Source of the DNA: Ascarosepion bandense
Taxonomy: Eukaryota > Mollusca > Cephalopoda > Sepiida > Sepiidae
Assembly: GCA_037127315.1 (NCBI GenBank)
Contig: JBBBDQ010001185.1
Span: 750,001-814,000 of the forward strand
Direction: 5' to 3'
Length of the DNA: 64,000 bases
Part shown: one piece after another, positions 46,299 through 56,305 of the stretch
Layout of the letters: the number at the start of each line of letters is the position of its first letter
Numbering within the stretch: the stretch's first letter is position 1
Translations under genes and position numbers: made by a program
Notes under the pieces: generated by a model
The model's database searches: none
Told to the model about the DNA's origin: nothing
The model's input: the letters and a program-made list of their open reading frames with translations, nothing else

Positions 46299-47384
46299 GT
46301 GAGTAAGTATACTAAAAAAGCTTTCAATCAGCGTAACTTTTTTTTTTTTTTACTTAGCCTTTGAAGATCATAGTGTGACTGTGCTTGCTGTGTACAAGTG
46401 TACACATTTTTTATGATTACACTAAAAAACTGATTTGGGTGTAACTGTACTAACTAAAATCTTAGTAAATTTTTTTTTTTTTGAAGGAAATATATTTTTA
46501 TGTATTGTTTGCTTTGAATAAATTATATGATATTGTTTTTTTTTTTCTAAAATTTAACTTTGGAATGGTTTCGGTAAGTACTAAAAAAAATTTGACCTTT
46601 TTTGTTGTTCATACAAGTAAAACATATACCTAGGGTTTTTTTTTTTTCTTAGTCCAACGTCCAGACACTGGAAAGATAAAATTTTAAACATTGTCATGTT
46701 AAATAAATTCCTATTCAACAAAAAAAAAAATATTTTTATTCCAACATTTAAGAGCTGCCCGAGAGTTTCGGAAAGTAAGTTTGTCGTTTCCTAAAAATTA
46801 ACGGTTTCAAACCTCGTGTCGGTGTACCGTATAAACGTTACCGGTGTGAAAATTGAAATTGCCGTGCTGGCTGAAACAGTCTTCTAACCGAGTTGCTTCG
46901 TTCACTTAGAGCAATTGCCTTATAGTGTTGTACATGATTGAATAGGCATTCAGTCATAAGAATAAGTTTTCACTATGAATATTCAATTTTCCTCCTACCT
47001 ACGGAAATTAAACAAAATGTGCCCATATCACGTGATTGTTTTTTTTTTTTTAATGTAAAAAAAAAATATTTAAATTCATAATCTGGAGTCTGGACTCTGG
47101 AGTATTATTATTATTAATATTATTATTATTTTTTTTTAAGTAACCCGAATTAGAAATGTTAAGACGAGAAAACCTTATACCAACTTAGGCTCATTCCTTG
47201 TTATTTGTTGAGTAACCAACTTAATCTGTGTAGGTTGCTCCATTTGTTGATTAATTCGCTAAAAAAAAGCTTAAAATACACCAAACTTGATTTTTAAAAA
47301 GTTTCATCATCAAAATCATTATTTAAGGAGAAAAAAACTAGGATTTTTTTTTCCATCCTTTTTAAAACGTTCGAGATTTTGTTT

Positions 47385-48812
47385 TAAGTAAGCAAAATAT
47401 TCTGAATTTCAAATTATATTGATTGGATTGGAATATCAATTTATTTTTTTACGTCCATTTTTTGACAGCTTTCACAAGTTTGTAAACAAAAGTTAATTCT
47501 CGTTTTTTTTTTTAAATATACGTCTGTTTCATGTTATTTTTGGAAAATTAACCAACTTAATCTGATTTACACAAGTATTGTTTATAGCATAAAATTTAAA
47601 ATAAAAAGTATTTCTTAATCACAGAGCTCTGACGTTACTGAACTTTGAAGTGAGTGATAAGAGCCAAAAGTGATTGATGACAAGTATGGTTGACCAGAAT
47701 TGACATAATTATCCAATTTTTTTTCCTGTAAGGAGAAGAAACCATGAAACACTTGCCCATTTAAATGTAACACAGAAAATACCATACTTAAAAAAATATC
47801 CATAGACTAAAAAGTAAAAAAAAATTATTTTAAACATCTTTTGGCTTGATAATTTATATTAAACTTTTCAATTTTAGTCTTCTTCACTTTATAATCTGAC
47901 CGCAACAACGCTTTGAAGAATTTTAAAAATATTTTTGGACCATTATTTATTATAATTAAACATTAAATTATTTATTATAATTCACTGAAAAAAAAACAAA
48001 AAAAAAAACAGCATATGCCATAATGCCATAGAATGAAGAAAAAAAACCCCAAACGACTTTTTTTTCCCATCAAAATGTTTATTAAGAGAAAAGATCAAAG
48101 TATTTTTAAATTTTTAATCCAATCTAATATGCTTGAAATTTTGGTATCTTGATTTTCATCAGTGGGTAACCAAATTGTTACCAGAGTTTCCAATGGATGA
48201 TGTTTTACGTAACTTTTTTTTTCTGGTGAAAAACACATTAATTTGGAAAATCGTAAAATTTGTAATGAGTAATGAAATTTTAAGAGTTGTTTGAATTTTC
48301 CCTTTTTTTTTTTTAAATTAATTTAAAAAAATTCTACAAATTCTTATGGCAGTTAGGTTATTAAGTGAAGACTCCACCGTATCTAAAAAAAAAAAAAATT
48401 TTGTGTGTTATATTTTCTGCCTTCTTCCCCCTTGCAGGAGAAAAAACTGAACAATTATGTCAATTCTGGTCAGCTATACTTAGCTCATCTCAACAACAGT
48501 CTGTCATCACACATCCAACACTTATGGCAAAGGTCAGAAAGATCAACGCTCCGTGATTAATAATTTTTTGTTTCTAAATTTAATGCTATAAATAAGAAAC
48601 AATTATGTCAATCAGATTAATTTAACTTTAAATTTGCTAATTTTCCAGAAATAATGTGTCACAGATGTATATTTTATTTTTTGCAAGATTTTTAAAACCA
48701 AAAATTAATTTTTTACAAATGTGTTGGTCCCTCAAAAATAGCCAAAAAATTTTCAAAATCTCAATCAATATAATTTCTGTTTGAAATACATCGGAGTATT
48801 TTGCTTAATGGA
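47385..48812. repeat. Inverted pair of a dispersed repeat carrying a short conserved ORF end
   Basis: The left half (47385-47740, read on minus) and right half (48430-48812, read on plus) are diverged inverted copies. Both contain a C/T-rich acceptor-like tract, then the frame EKKLxNYVNSGQxYL (minus 47727-47620; plus 48438-48560), a stop GATTAA, and then AATTTTATGCTATAAA and TCAATCAATATAATTT. The 22-nt core AATTATGTCAATTCTGGTCA is identical. Related non-coding pieces occur at 20.1-20.4 kb, 21.76 kb and 38.6 kb. I do not recognise the peptide. Confidence 0.65.
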
Positions 48813-48820
48813 AATAGTCA

Positions 48821-49624
48821 AGGGTCATTCATTCCATGTCAATTCACCAGGGCATTACACCCACCTAGACCAAACTACTTAAAATTTAGCACAAATGTTC
48901 CCCTTCATGAGTTAGGAGAGAGTGCCAAATTATTGTTTGCTAGATTTTACTGTTCCAATTTTAAGGAGAAGGGTGTATAATTTTCCTAATTTGTTTTTTG
49001 TTTTTTTGTTTTTGTTTTTTTTTTTAAATTAAAATTGAGCAAATAAGAAATGTAGAATCCAGATATTTAACTATTTCAAGCTTACACTTAATAGATAATT
49101 TTATTTTACTCACCCAAATACAAAATCAACAACTTTTCACCTCTGTAGCTTACAGTCAGTCTATCGAAAATACGTCCTCTTCAATTTTCATAATATTTTT
49201 TGCCTAACATCTACAATGCCTGCTAAAGTTCACCAAAACAATTTTGTGAGGGTTTTTAGTCTACTTTAGAAGACGTGACTGTGCCATTTTTATATTTTTT
49301 TCCTATGTACATACAGGATTTCCAAGAAAGAATATAATTAGAGACAATCAACACTTCATGACTCCTAAAATGTTGATATTGTGCTAAGTAACTTCTTAAA
49401 CTATTCAATAAGATTGTTTTTATTAATTTAAAAAAAATAATTTAAATATATTTTGCAGATATTACTTTTTGTACAGATAGATTGTCTTTAAAAAGTGGTA
49501 AACATTGCCTCATGTATGATAATCAATAGTGCATAGAAAATTTGTAAATGGCACTTAACAAATGAAGTTAAGAAATTCTTTCTGTTTGTGTTTCTTTTAA
49601 TTTTATTTTGGTAAATTATTTTCA
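48821..49624. repeat. Left terminal inverted repeat (~0.8 kb) of DNA transposon
   Basis: Starts GGGTCATTCATTCCATGTCA and ends GGTAAATTATTTTCA. Inverse copy at 52620-53492. Identity is high in the inner half (long exact blocks such as AATATATTTTGCAGATATTA at DNA level) and lower outward. Sequence just inside (about 49830-49960) is a diverged tandem repeat of part of the TIR (ATCAATAGTGCATA). Confidence 0.9.
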
Positions 49625-50383
49625 TGAAACAAAAATTGATGTTTTTTCATTCTCAAAAAAGTCATGAGATAAATGTGAATCTTTAAAACATATTTGTTGT
49701 TGGTATTTAACATATGTAGTTAAAGGAAATGCTTTTTACATTTTTATTTATATTTTTTAAATAATTTTTCAATTATTTTCATATTTGATTTTGTTTTAAT
49801 CAGGAGAAAGTCATAATAAAAATAAATATAAGAGTCTTTAAAATATTACATTTACACTATGCACTAAATTTTGTTAAACATGGTCTCTAGTAGGGTTATC
49901 AATAGTGCATAAACATATTAAGTTGAAAGAAATCCTTTCATTACTGCTTGTGATCTACTTAATAATTCTTGTTTTGAATTTTTTCTTTTACAAATCAATT
50001 ATAGAACAAAAATGATTTTTTTTTTTTTTACACATGCACACACAAAAAAGAAAAATAAATGATGAATATGATTAAAACAATTGCTTAAAACTGTATCAGT
50101 GTTTTTCCATTTTTATCTTGTCCCTTTACTGTCTTTGACTAATTTTGATAGAAGTAAGATCTATGGTGCCTGGACCATAAATGTGATAAAGATGAAATTA
50201 GGTCAAATGGGGAACTTTGAATGACCCTCCTTTAACTAGAGCTGGTACCAGTCTGTCTGGTCCTGAAACATCTATCACTTAACATCCAGTATCCAAGGAG
50301 AAAGGTGGTATTTTTTTAATTACTTGGATTTTTTACTTGCACACAGGATTTGAAGTACAGTAGTTTCTTTTTTCAGTTAAAGA

Positions 50384-52575
50384 TGAATTGTTTTCTTTGT
50401 ACTGAACTAACAGTTGAAACATGTCATGGTTTATTCAATGATAAGCAGGTTGGATTGATTTCAGTTGATCAGTTGAATGCAATGAATGTAAAGCTTATTG
50501 CCTATAGAACAGGACTTGATTAGGATAAAATACAAACTGTTACCATCGCAAGCGGACTTTGTTGATTAACTATGAATGGCTTGAAAAAAGATGTAATCCA
50601 TTTAAAAATCATAAAAAGCAAATCAAAGGTGGTTTGGTATTAATCTCAGGCAAGAAATTCTGCCCTAATTGTCGAATACAAATCCACAAACTACTTCCCG
50701 ATAATAAAGAACCAAGACATGTATCTGATGAGGAAATACAAGAACTTGAAGCAGGTACTTCTGCAGAATCAGAAAATAGTAGTAATAATAAAGAACCAAG
50801 ATGTGTATCAGATAAGGAAATGAAAGAGCCTGATACAAGTACTTCTGCAGAAACAGAGAAGAGAAATATCAATGAATGCTTCTCTGCTATTGGAGTTACT
50901 CCACTAAAAACAAAAGGGCTTCATTACTCAGGAAAAGCTACTTTAGGTAAGAGAAAAATTTATTCTGCAATGTGTAAAGACCAAAGTAGCCAAGTCAATA
51001 AATGTTGACTATGAGCTGTTGAATGATGAGGCTTTAAAAATCAAAAAGGAGATTTTAGATAAAGCTAAGTGCTTTGATAAAATGATAGAGCTTCTTGTAG
51101 CAAAAGTGAAGACAGTGAAATCAACTAAATTCAAAATACAGATTTTGATACTTGTCTCTATTGACTGGTCACACAAAAAAAGTCGTGGATGTGTTTTGTG
51201 TTTCATAACACATTGTATGCAAGGCTTGCAAATTGTGTTTGGAAAGAAGTATTTTAGCTGTGCCAGAACCAAAAAGGGGCACGTCTTTGCCTGCTGATAT
51301 TGCACAGTTAGTGGAAGCATTTTACCAAGATAATGAATATACTCAACTAATGCCAGGAAAGAAAGATTACATTAGTATTAAATGTAATAATTATCAATAA
51401 AAAAGACTCATTTTGTGCAACCTAAATGAGCTCTTCAGAGCAGTCAAGGAACAAAACCCAACATTACCTTTGGGATTTTCAAAATTTTGTAGTCTAAGGC
51501 CGAAATGGTATGTTCTTGCTGGTAGTGCAGGCACACATGTTGTAGGTGTATGCACTATCCACCAAAATATGAAATTATTACTGGAACCACTGAATGTATT
51601 ATATAAAGATCTCTGGAAATATATTGTCTAATACCAGTAACTGAGAGTGTATGATTCATAGGTGCCCAAATTGTCCTAGATCATCAGGGCAGCTTGAAAA
51701 ATTTCTTTGACACCATGGAAGGATATATTGATAATGCTGCATCAATAGAGTTCTCCTAATGGACAACTGACCGATCGACTTTGACAACACAAAAGGAATC
51801 CTGTTAAGCTTAGATTGATTTAGTTGTTTTGCAACTGAATAAATTAGTACCTCGTTCTTACTTGGCTAAATCACAATCAAGGTACTTAAAGCAAAGAAAA
51901 GAGAAGATTAATGATAGTGAAATTTTGTTCTAGGATGATTTTTGCTGAGAACTACAAAATTTATAATTCAAAATGAGAACCAGAGTTATCATTGGAATAC
52001 TTCACAATGTACTTTACATCCAGTGGTACTCTACTTTAAGCTTGAAAATGCATTGCAAAGTAAATATTTCTACATTATGTCAACAACTCACATGATGTAG
52101 CATTTGTTTATATGGTACCGAAAAAAATTATTGAGGTAATCAAAGCTACCTTGCCAAAGATAAAAAATATTGAGTATTTTACTGATTGTTGTGCAGCACA
52201 ATACAAGAATTATAAGACCTTTGCCAATTTGTGCAACCATCAGAAAGATTTTGGGCTCAATGTAAAATGGAATTTCTTTGCAACAATTCATGGTAAACAA
52301 CCATGTGATGGCATAGGTGGGACAGTGAAAAGGATAGTGTCAAAAGAAAGTCTCCAAAGACCAACTACCAAACAAATCCTTTCCACAGAATCTGTTTGAA
52401 TATTGTAAATCTGCAATTGAAGGTATCAAATTCATTCTGGTTGAAAACGAAGAAGTTGAGGAAGTGAGGAGGAGTCTCGCTATGAGATTGGAAAATGTAT
52501 CCACAGTCCCAGGAACAAGATGTTTTCATCAATTTATCCCACTCGCCAGAAATAAAATAGTTATGAAACAATCTA
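50384..52575 (+). pseudogene. Degenerate transposase of the long-TIR element
   Basis: Plus-strand blocks in order. A Cys-rich N-terminus MNCFLCTELTVETCHGLF (50384-50440) is followed by CNPFKNHKKQIKGGLV and KKFCPNCR (50590-50680), forming a likely zinc-binding domain. Then an acidic linker with two repeats of NKEPRxVSDxE, a LGVTPLK-like motif (IGVTPLKTKG), QLMPGKKDYISIK (51350-51385), KRLILCNLNELFRAVKE, FSKFCSLRPKWYVLAGSAGT, CTIHQNMKLLL (51400-51600), WTTDRSTLTT (51760-51790), FAENYKIYNS (about 51945-51975, Asp of the first DDE position probable), NIEYFTDCCAAQYKNYK (52165-52220, second Asp), FFATIHGKQPCDGIGGTVKR (52275-52335), and a last block TVPGTRCFHQFIP (about 52500-52550). Frames are interrupted by several stops and shifts. 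RNase H-fold transposase function is inferred from the spaced acidic motifs. Confidence 0.7.
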
Positions 52576-52619
52576 GCAAAGATAAAAACTGACCTAATAT
52601 ATGACTTTTGTATTGGGGC

Positions 52620-53492
52620 TGAAAATAATTTACCAAAATAAAATTAAAAGAAACACAAACAGAAAGAATTTCTTAACTTCATTTGTTAAGTGCCATTTAC
52701 AAATTTTCTATGCACTATTGATTATCATACATGAGGCAATGTTTACCACTTTTTAAAGACAATCTATCTGTACAAAAAGTAATATCTGCAAAATATATTT
52801 AAATTATTTTTTTTTAAATTAATAAAAACAATCTTATTGAATAGTTTAAGAAGTTACTTAGCACAATATCAACATTTTAGGAGTCATGAAGTGTTGATTG
52901 TCTCTAATTATATTCTTTCTTGGAAATCCTGTATGTACATAGGAAAAAAAACTCTATACTTGGCAGGGTCACATCTTCTAAAGTAGACTTAAAACCTTCA
53001 CAACATTTTTTGGTGAACTTTAGCAGGCATTGTAGATGTTAGGCAAAAAATATTATGAAAATTGAAGAGGACGTATTTTCGATAGACTGACTGTAAGCTA
53101 CATAGATGAAAAGTTGTTGATTTTTGGGTTCATGTATTTGGGTGATTAAAATAAAATTTTCTATAAAGTGTAGGCTTGAAATAGTTAAATGTCTAGATTC
53201 TATACTTCTTATTTGCCCTACATGCCAAATTTAAGAAATATTGAAGGTATGAAAGTATTTTTCTTTAATTTTTAAAAAACACTGAAATTCAGCAATGTTA
53301 TGCAGCCTTAATTTAGAGGCAAAATAGAAAAATTACCCCCCACCTTAAAATTGGAACGATAAAGTCTAGCACAAAATGATTTAGCACTCTTTCCTAATTC
53401 ATGAAGGGGAACATATGTGCCAAATTTCAAGTAATTCAGTGTTGGTGGGTGCAGATTTCAACTTTTTGCTGGTGTTTTGACATGGAATGATC
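52620..53492. repeat. Right terminal inverted repeat of DNA transposon
   Basis: Inverse complement of 48821-49624, about 870 bp; begins TGAAAATAATTTACC and ends CATGGAATGATCT. Length differences from the left copy come from small insertions in the outer half. Confidence 0.9.
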
Positions 53493-53499
53493 TATAAAT

Positions 53500-54370
53500 T
53501 TAATCATTTAACTTTCAATTAAAACTTTATTTTTAAAAATTCAATTTAAGTTAGGCATCAAAAATGAGTGGTGGTACCTATAAAAAAAAAAAGAAATAAT
53601 GAAAACAATTCTTCTAAAAATTCATTATTCAGCAAAAAACTTTTCTTTTTTTTTTTTTCCAGACTATAATGTCTTTTAAAATTTTAAAAGTTTATCTAAT
53701 TAAATAATATCATAGTTTTATTACATTTTTATTTTACTATGTAGAGCAGATTTTCAGGAAAACAGCCAACTGAATAAAAAAAAATAGGTGATTTATGTTT
53801 CCCAAGGAGTCCTGCGTTTAATTAGTGAAATAAGTTCTCTATTCAAAATTCCTTGAAGTTTCATGAATTTATGTGGAGTGGTGTAACAGATCTAAAAAAA
53901 AAAAAAAATGACCAAGATTTTATAAAAATAATGATTTCAAAATTAATTTCATTCATTTGTATATAAGTCCTGAAAGTTTCATTTAAATACAATAATTATT
54001 TGATTTTTTTTATTTTTTTTTTTTTTTTAATTTCAAGAATTTTCAAATTAGCATGTTTTTCACTGGGAGGGGGTGTGCGTAATATTACTTTCGTAACAAT
54101 TTGTTTACCTGTTGACAAAAAGATGTTTTTTTTACTAAAATTTCAAATGTGTTAGAAAGGATTTAAAATTTTTTTTTTTAATAATTAAAAAATACTTTGA
54201 TCTTTCCTCTTAACTAACATTTTGTTGAAAAATCTTTTTCATTAAGTTTCCTTTTTTCTTCATTCTATGCTGCTTTTTCAGTGAATTATTGGAAGTACCT
54301 ATAGGTGATATTGTTATTTTAAGTAAAAAAAAAAAAAAGAGGAAAAGATAAAAAAAACTATTTACTAATC
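53500..54370. other. AT-rich intron sequence
   Basis: Long T and A runs, no ORF or recognised element. Some word similarity to the 39.3-39.9 kb stretch (AATTTTAATTTA, TTCATTATTC...) may indicate an old shared repeat, but I cannot define its borders. Confidence 0.4.
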
Positions 54371-54374
54371 ATGA

Positions 54375-54523
54375 ATGGAAAAAAAAATTATGAACAGATA
54401 CTTCTCATTAGTAAGACCACCAACAGAGGAGGACATGATTAAGGACTGTGTGTATGCTATTCCATGTAGCTGTGGAAAGAAATATAAAGGAGAAACAGGT
54501 CACCCCCTGAAGTTAAGAACATC
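54375..54523 (+). pseudogene. Penelope-like element, GIY-YIG endonuclease fragment (5' part)
   Basis: The plus strand reads RPPTEEDMIKDCVYAIPCSC then GKKYKGETGHPLKLR: the VY.IPC.CGK.Y.GET start of the GIY-YIG nuclease of Penelope-like retroelements, with the Tyr pair and the Cys pair typical of the family. It is cut by a SINE B insertion and continues at 54825. Confidence 0.75.
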
Positions 54524-54817
54524 ACAAGGCTGTAACATATCAGTCAGTCAGTTAAGTACCATATGTGATACACTCTTGAGCGACAATGTCTCAAAAGAGA
54601 CATGACTGACTGGGTAGTAGATTTTCCCTCAGTAGGTTGTCATTACTTTCTGTGGTTGATTGATTGGCAAGCCAATCTATCCTGCTATTTAACTCATAGC
54701 TGGAGGGAGAATCAAGGGATTCATACCTTTCCCAAGGGTATTTGTGCAAATGCAACAATTTCAACTGGAATTCAAACTTCGATTTCTTGTTCCAAGCCGA
54801 TATCACTGCACCACAAC
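54524..54817 (-). mobile_element. tRNA-derived SINE, family B, full-length insertion with TSD
   Basis: The minus strand starts TGGTGCAGTGATATCGGCTT (A-box-like), with GAAGTTTGAATTCC (B-box-like). The body has ATACCCTTGGGAAAGGTATG and CCACAGAAAGTAATGACAAC; the tail has GTCTCTTTTGAGACA and GTGTATCACATATGG. It is flanked by direct repeats GAACATC at 54517-54523 and 54818-54824, showing retroposition. Confidence 0.85.
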
Positions 54818-54824
54818 GAACATC

Positions 54825-54990
54825 CCTCGTAACACATGGGGAGATAAAAAATATCAGGCGTATCTGACCACATATGGAGGGAGAAAGGGGATCACTGGCC
54901 CCTATGGAATGAAGTTGAAATAATAGAGAACGCCACTGAAAATGATGTAAACTTAAGGAATTGGCACATATGCTAGGCTACAAAAATCTA
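54825..54990 (+). pseudogene. Penelope-like element fragment (3' part after SINE)
   Basis: The plus strand reads SDHIWREKGDHWPLWNEVEII, then AxMLGYKxL-like ICWATKI: the C-terminal continuation of the GIY-YIG protein (HVWRERGDHxPLW). Together with 54375-54523 it is one element interrupted by the SINE. Confidence 0.7.
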
Positions 54991-55039
54991 AGCCAATCAA
55001 GCATAGAGATGAATACAATATAGGAACCAGTAATACAGA

Positions 55040-55212
55040 ATGCCAGAGAAAATCATTAGTGTCAAAAATTGCAATATGAGCTCTGGTAAAAAATAGTAGA
55101 GGAAAACCATTAACATCAAAAAATTGCAATATGAACTCTGGTAAAAAAAAAAATACTTGAGAAAACCATTTAACATCAAAAACTGAAATATAAACTTTGG
55201 TAAAAAATGGTT
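55040..55212 (+). repeat. Three-copy tandem repeat, ~60-bp unit
   Basis: Unit of the form GAAAACCATTAACATCAAAAA, TTGCAATATGAACTCTGGTAAAAAAT repeated three times with divergence, immediately downstream of the Penelope-like fragment. It could be the element's 3' UTR. Confidence 0.75.
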
Positions 55213-55249
55213 ACTGAACATGAGGTTTATAAGTCCCAGAAACTCAGTT

Positions 55250-55500
55250 GTTGTTCTTAAGGACACATGGCCCAGTGGATATAGACATTGGTTAGTTCCA
55301 GTGACTTGACCCAAAGAGTTGTGAGTTCAATACCAGGCTACAGCAATGGTGAACAAGTAACTTAGAGAGTCCAGTTAGAGGAAGATTATTCATGACTACC
55401 AAAAGTGGCTTCACACAAGGAATGAGAATGATATACCTCATAAGGGTTTGGTTTGAAATTCCTAGCACCTGAAGAAGGCCAGAGTGTACAACTGTATAAA
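55250..55500 (+). mobile_element. tRNA-derived SINE, family D (probable)
   Basis: Starts TGGCCCAGTGGATATAGACA (A-box-like) and, about 50 nt on, GTGAGTTCAATACCAGG (B-box-like). The body ends near CACCTGAAGAAGGCCAGAG. Single copy in this window, so the borders are estimates. Confidence 0.55.
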
Positions 55501-56126
55501 TGACAAAGGTGAGTACAATAGTGTAAATAGTGTAAAAATCAGGAAGTTATCGAATTTTATTGAAGATTCTATCACTTATTAATGAATTTTCTATTGAAAA
55601 AGTTTGGAAATATTTTCAGTTTTGAAATTGTACTGTAAAAAGAAAATATTTTCACAAACAAATATACATCAGGTTTTTTTTCTACATGGAAACAAATATA
55701 TTTTTAAATTGGGTATCTTTTCAATTATTTTTTCTTTCTTTCTTTCTTTTTTTTTTTTTTTACCCCACATGTCAAAGTTCACAACTTTTTAATGTTTTGA
55801 AGTGGGTGTTGAAATGTTCTTGACGTAACAGTTTTCTAAAATCTGAGCAAACGTAATTTTGTGAATGTTATTAATACAATATTTTATGCATTTATTTTTT
55901 CCCCGTCAGTATCAACTTCTCAAAAATAGTAGGTCTTGCTTCATTAGAAACTTTCAGATTTTATTTTTTTCTTCTAACAATTTCATAAAATTTTCGTAGT
56001 ACAAAAAGTTGTCTTCTAAGTTTTATTTTCTGGCCATAATTTTGTTGCAAAATTGAATATGATTTCTACAAACTTTTTACTTTTGTTCTTGCTTACTTGT
56101 CTGGCTTGATTTCTATTTAATTCCAG
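55501..56126. other. Intron sequence before the ARMC1-like exon
   Basis: AT-rich with a (TTTC)n/poly-T tract at 55734-55761. It ends in the acceptor TTTAATTCCAG. Nothing else recognised. Confidence 0.5.
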
Positions 56127-56305
56127 ATCTAGTTTTAATAAACTCCCTCTGGAAAATGATTTCTCTCAGCTCTTTGGAAAATATGAAAATCTTTGCTGCT
56201 GATTCAAAGAAGAGAGACATTCTTTTAAAAGACAATACTTTAATTGATAGTTTGGTATTATTGCTCTCAGACAAAGAACACTCAGTCATCAAATTGACAT
56301 TGGAG
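56127..56305 (+). CDS. ARMC1: ARMC1-like exon with start codon
   Basis: Acceptor TTCCAG/ATCTAG, donor TTGGAG/GTAAGTTG. 50 codons from ATG 56156, ending in phase 0. Confidence 0.8.

Larger units (their letters stand above)
48821..53492 (+). mobile_element. DNA transposon with ~0.8-kb TIRs and a degenerate DDE-type transposase
   Basis: A 4.7-kb element in the first intron of the ARMC1-like gene. The TIRs enclose a plus-strand coding remnant from about 50380 to 52570 (separate entry). An extra inverted copy of the terminal motif (GAATGACCCT at about 50225) suggests a nested or composite element 48821-50236. I found no convincing target-site duplication. I recall similar proteins annotated as uncharacterised in Hydra and arthropods but cannot name the superfamily; Sola, Kolobok and others would need testing. 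Confidence 0.85.
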
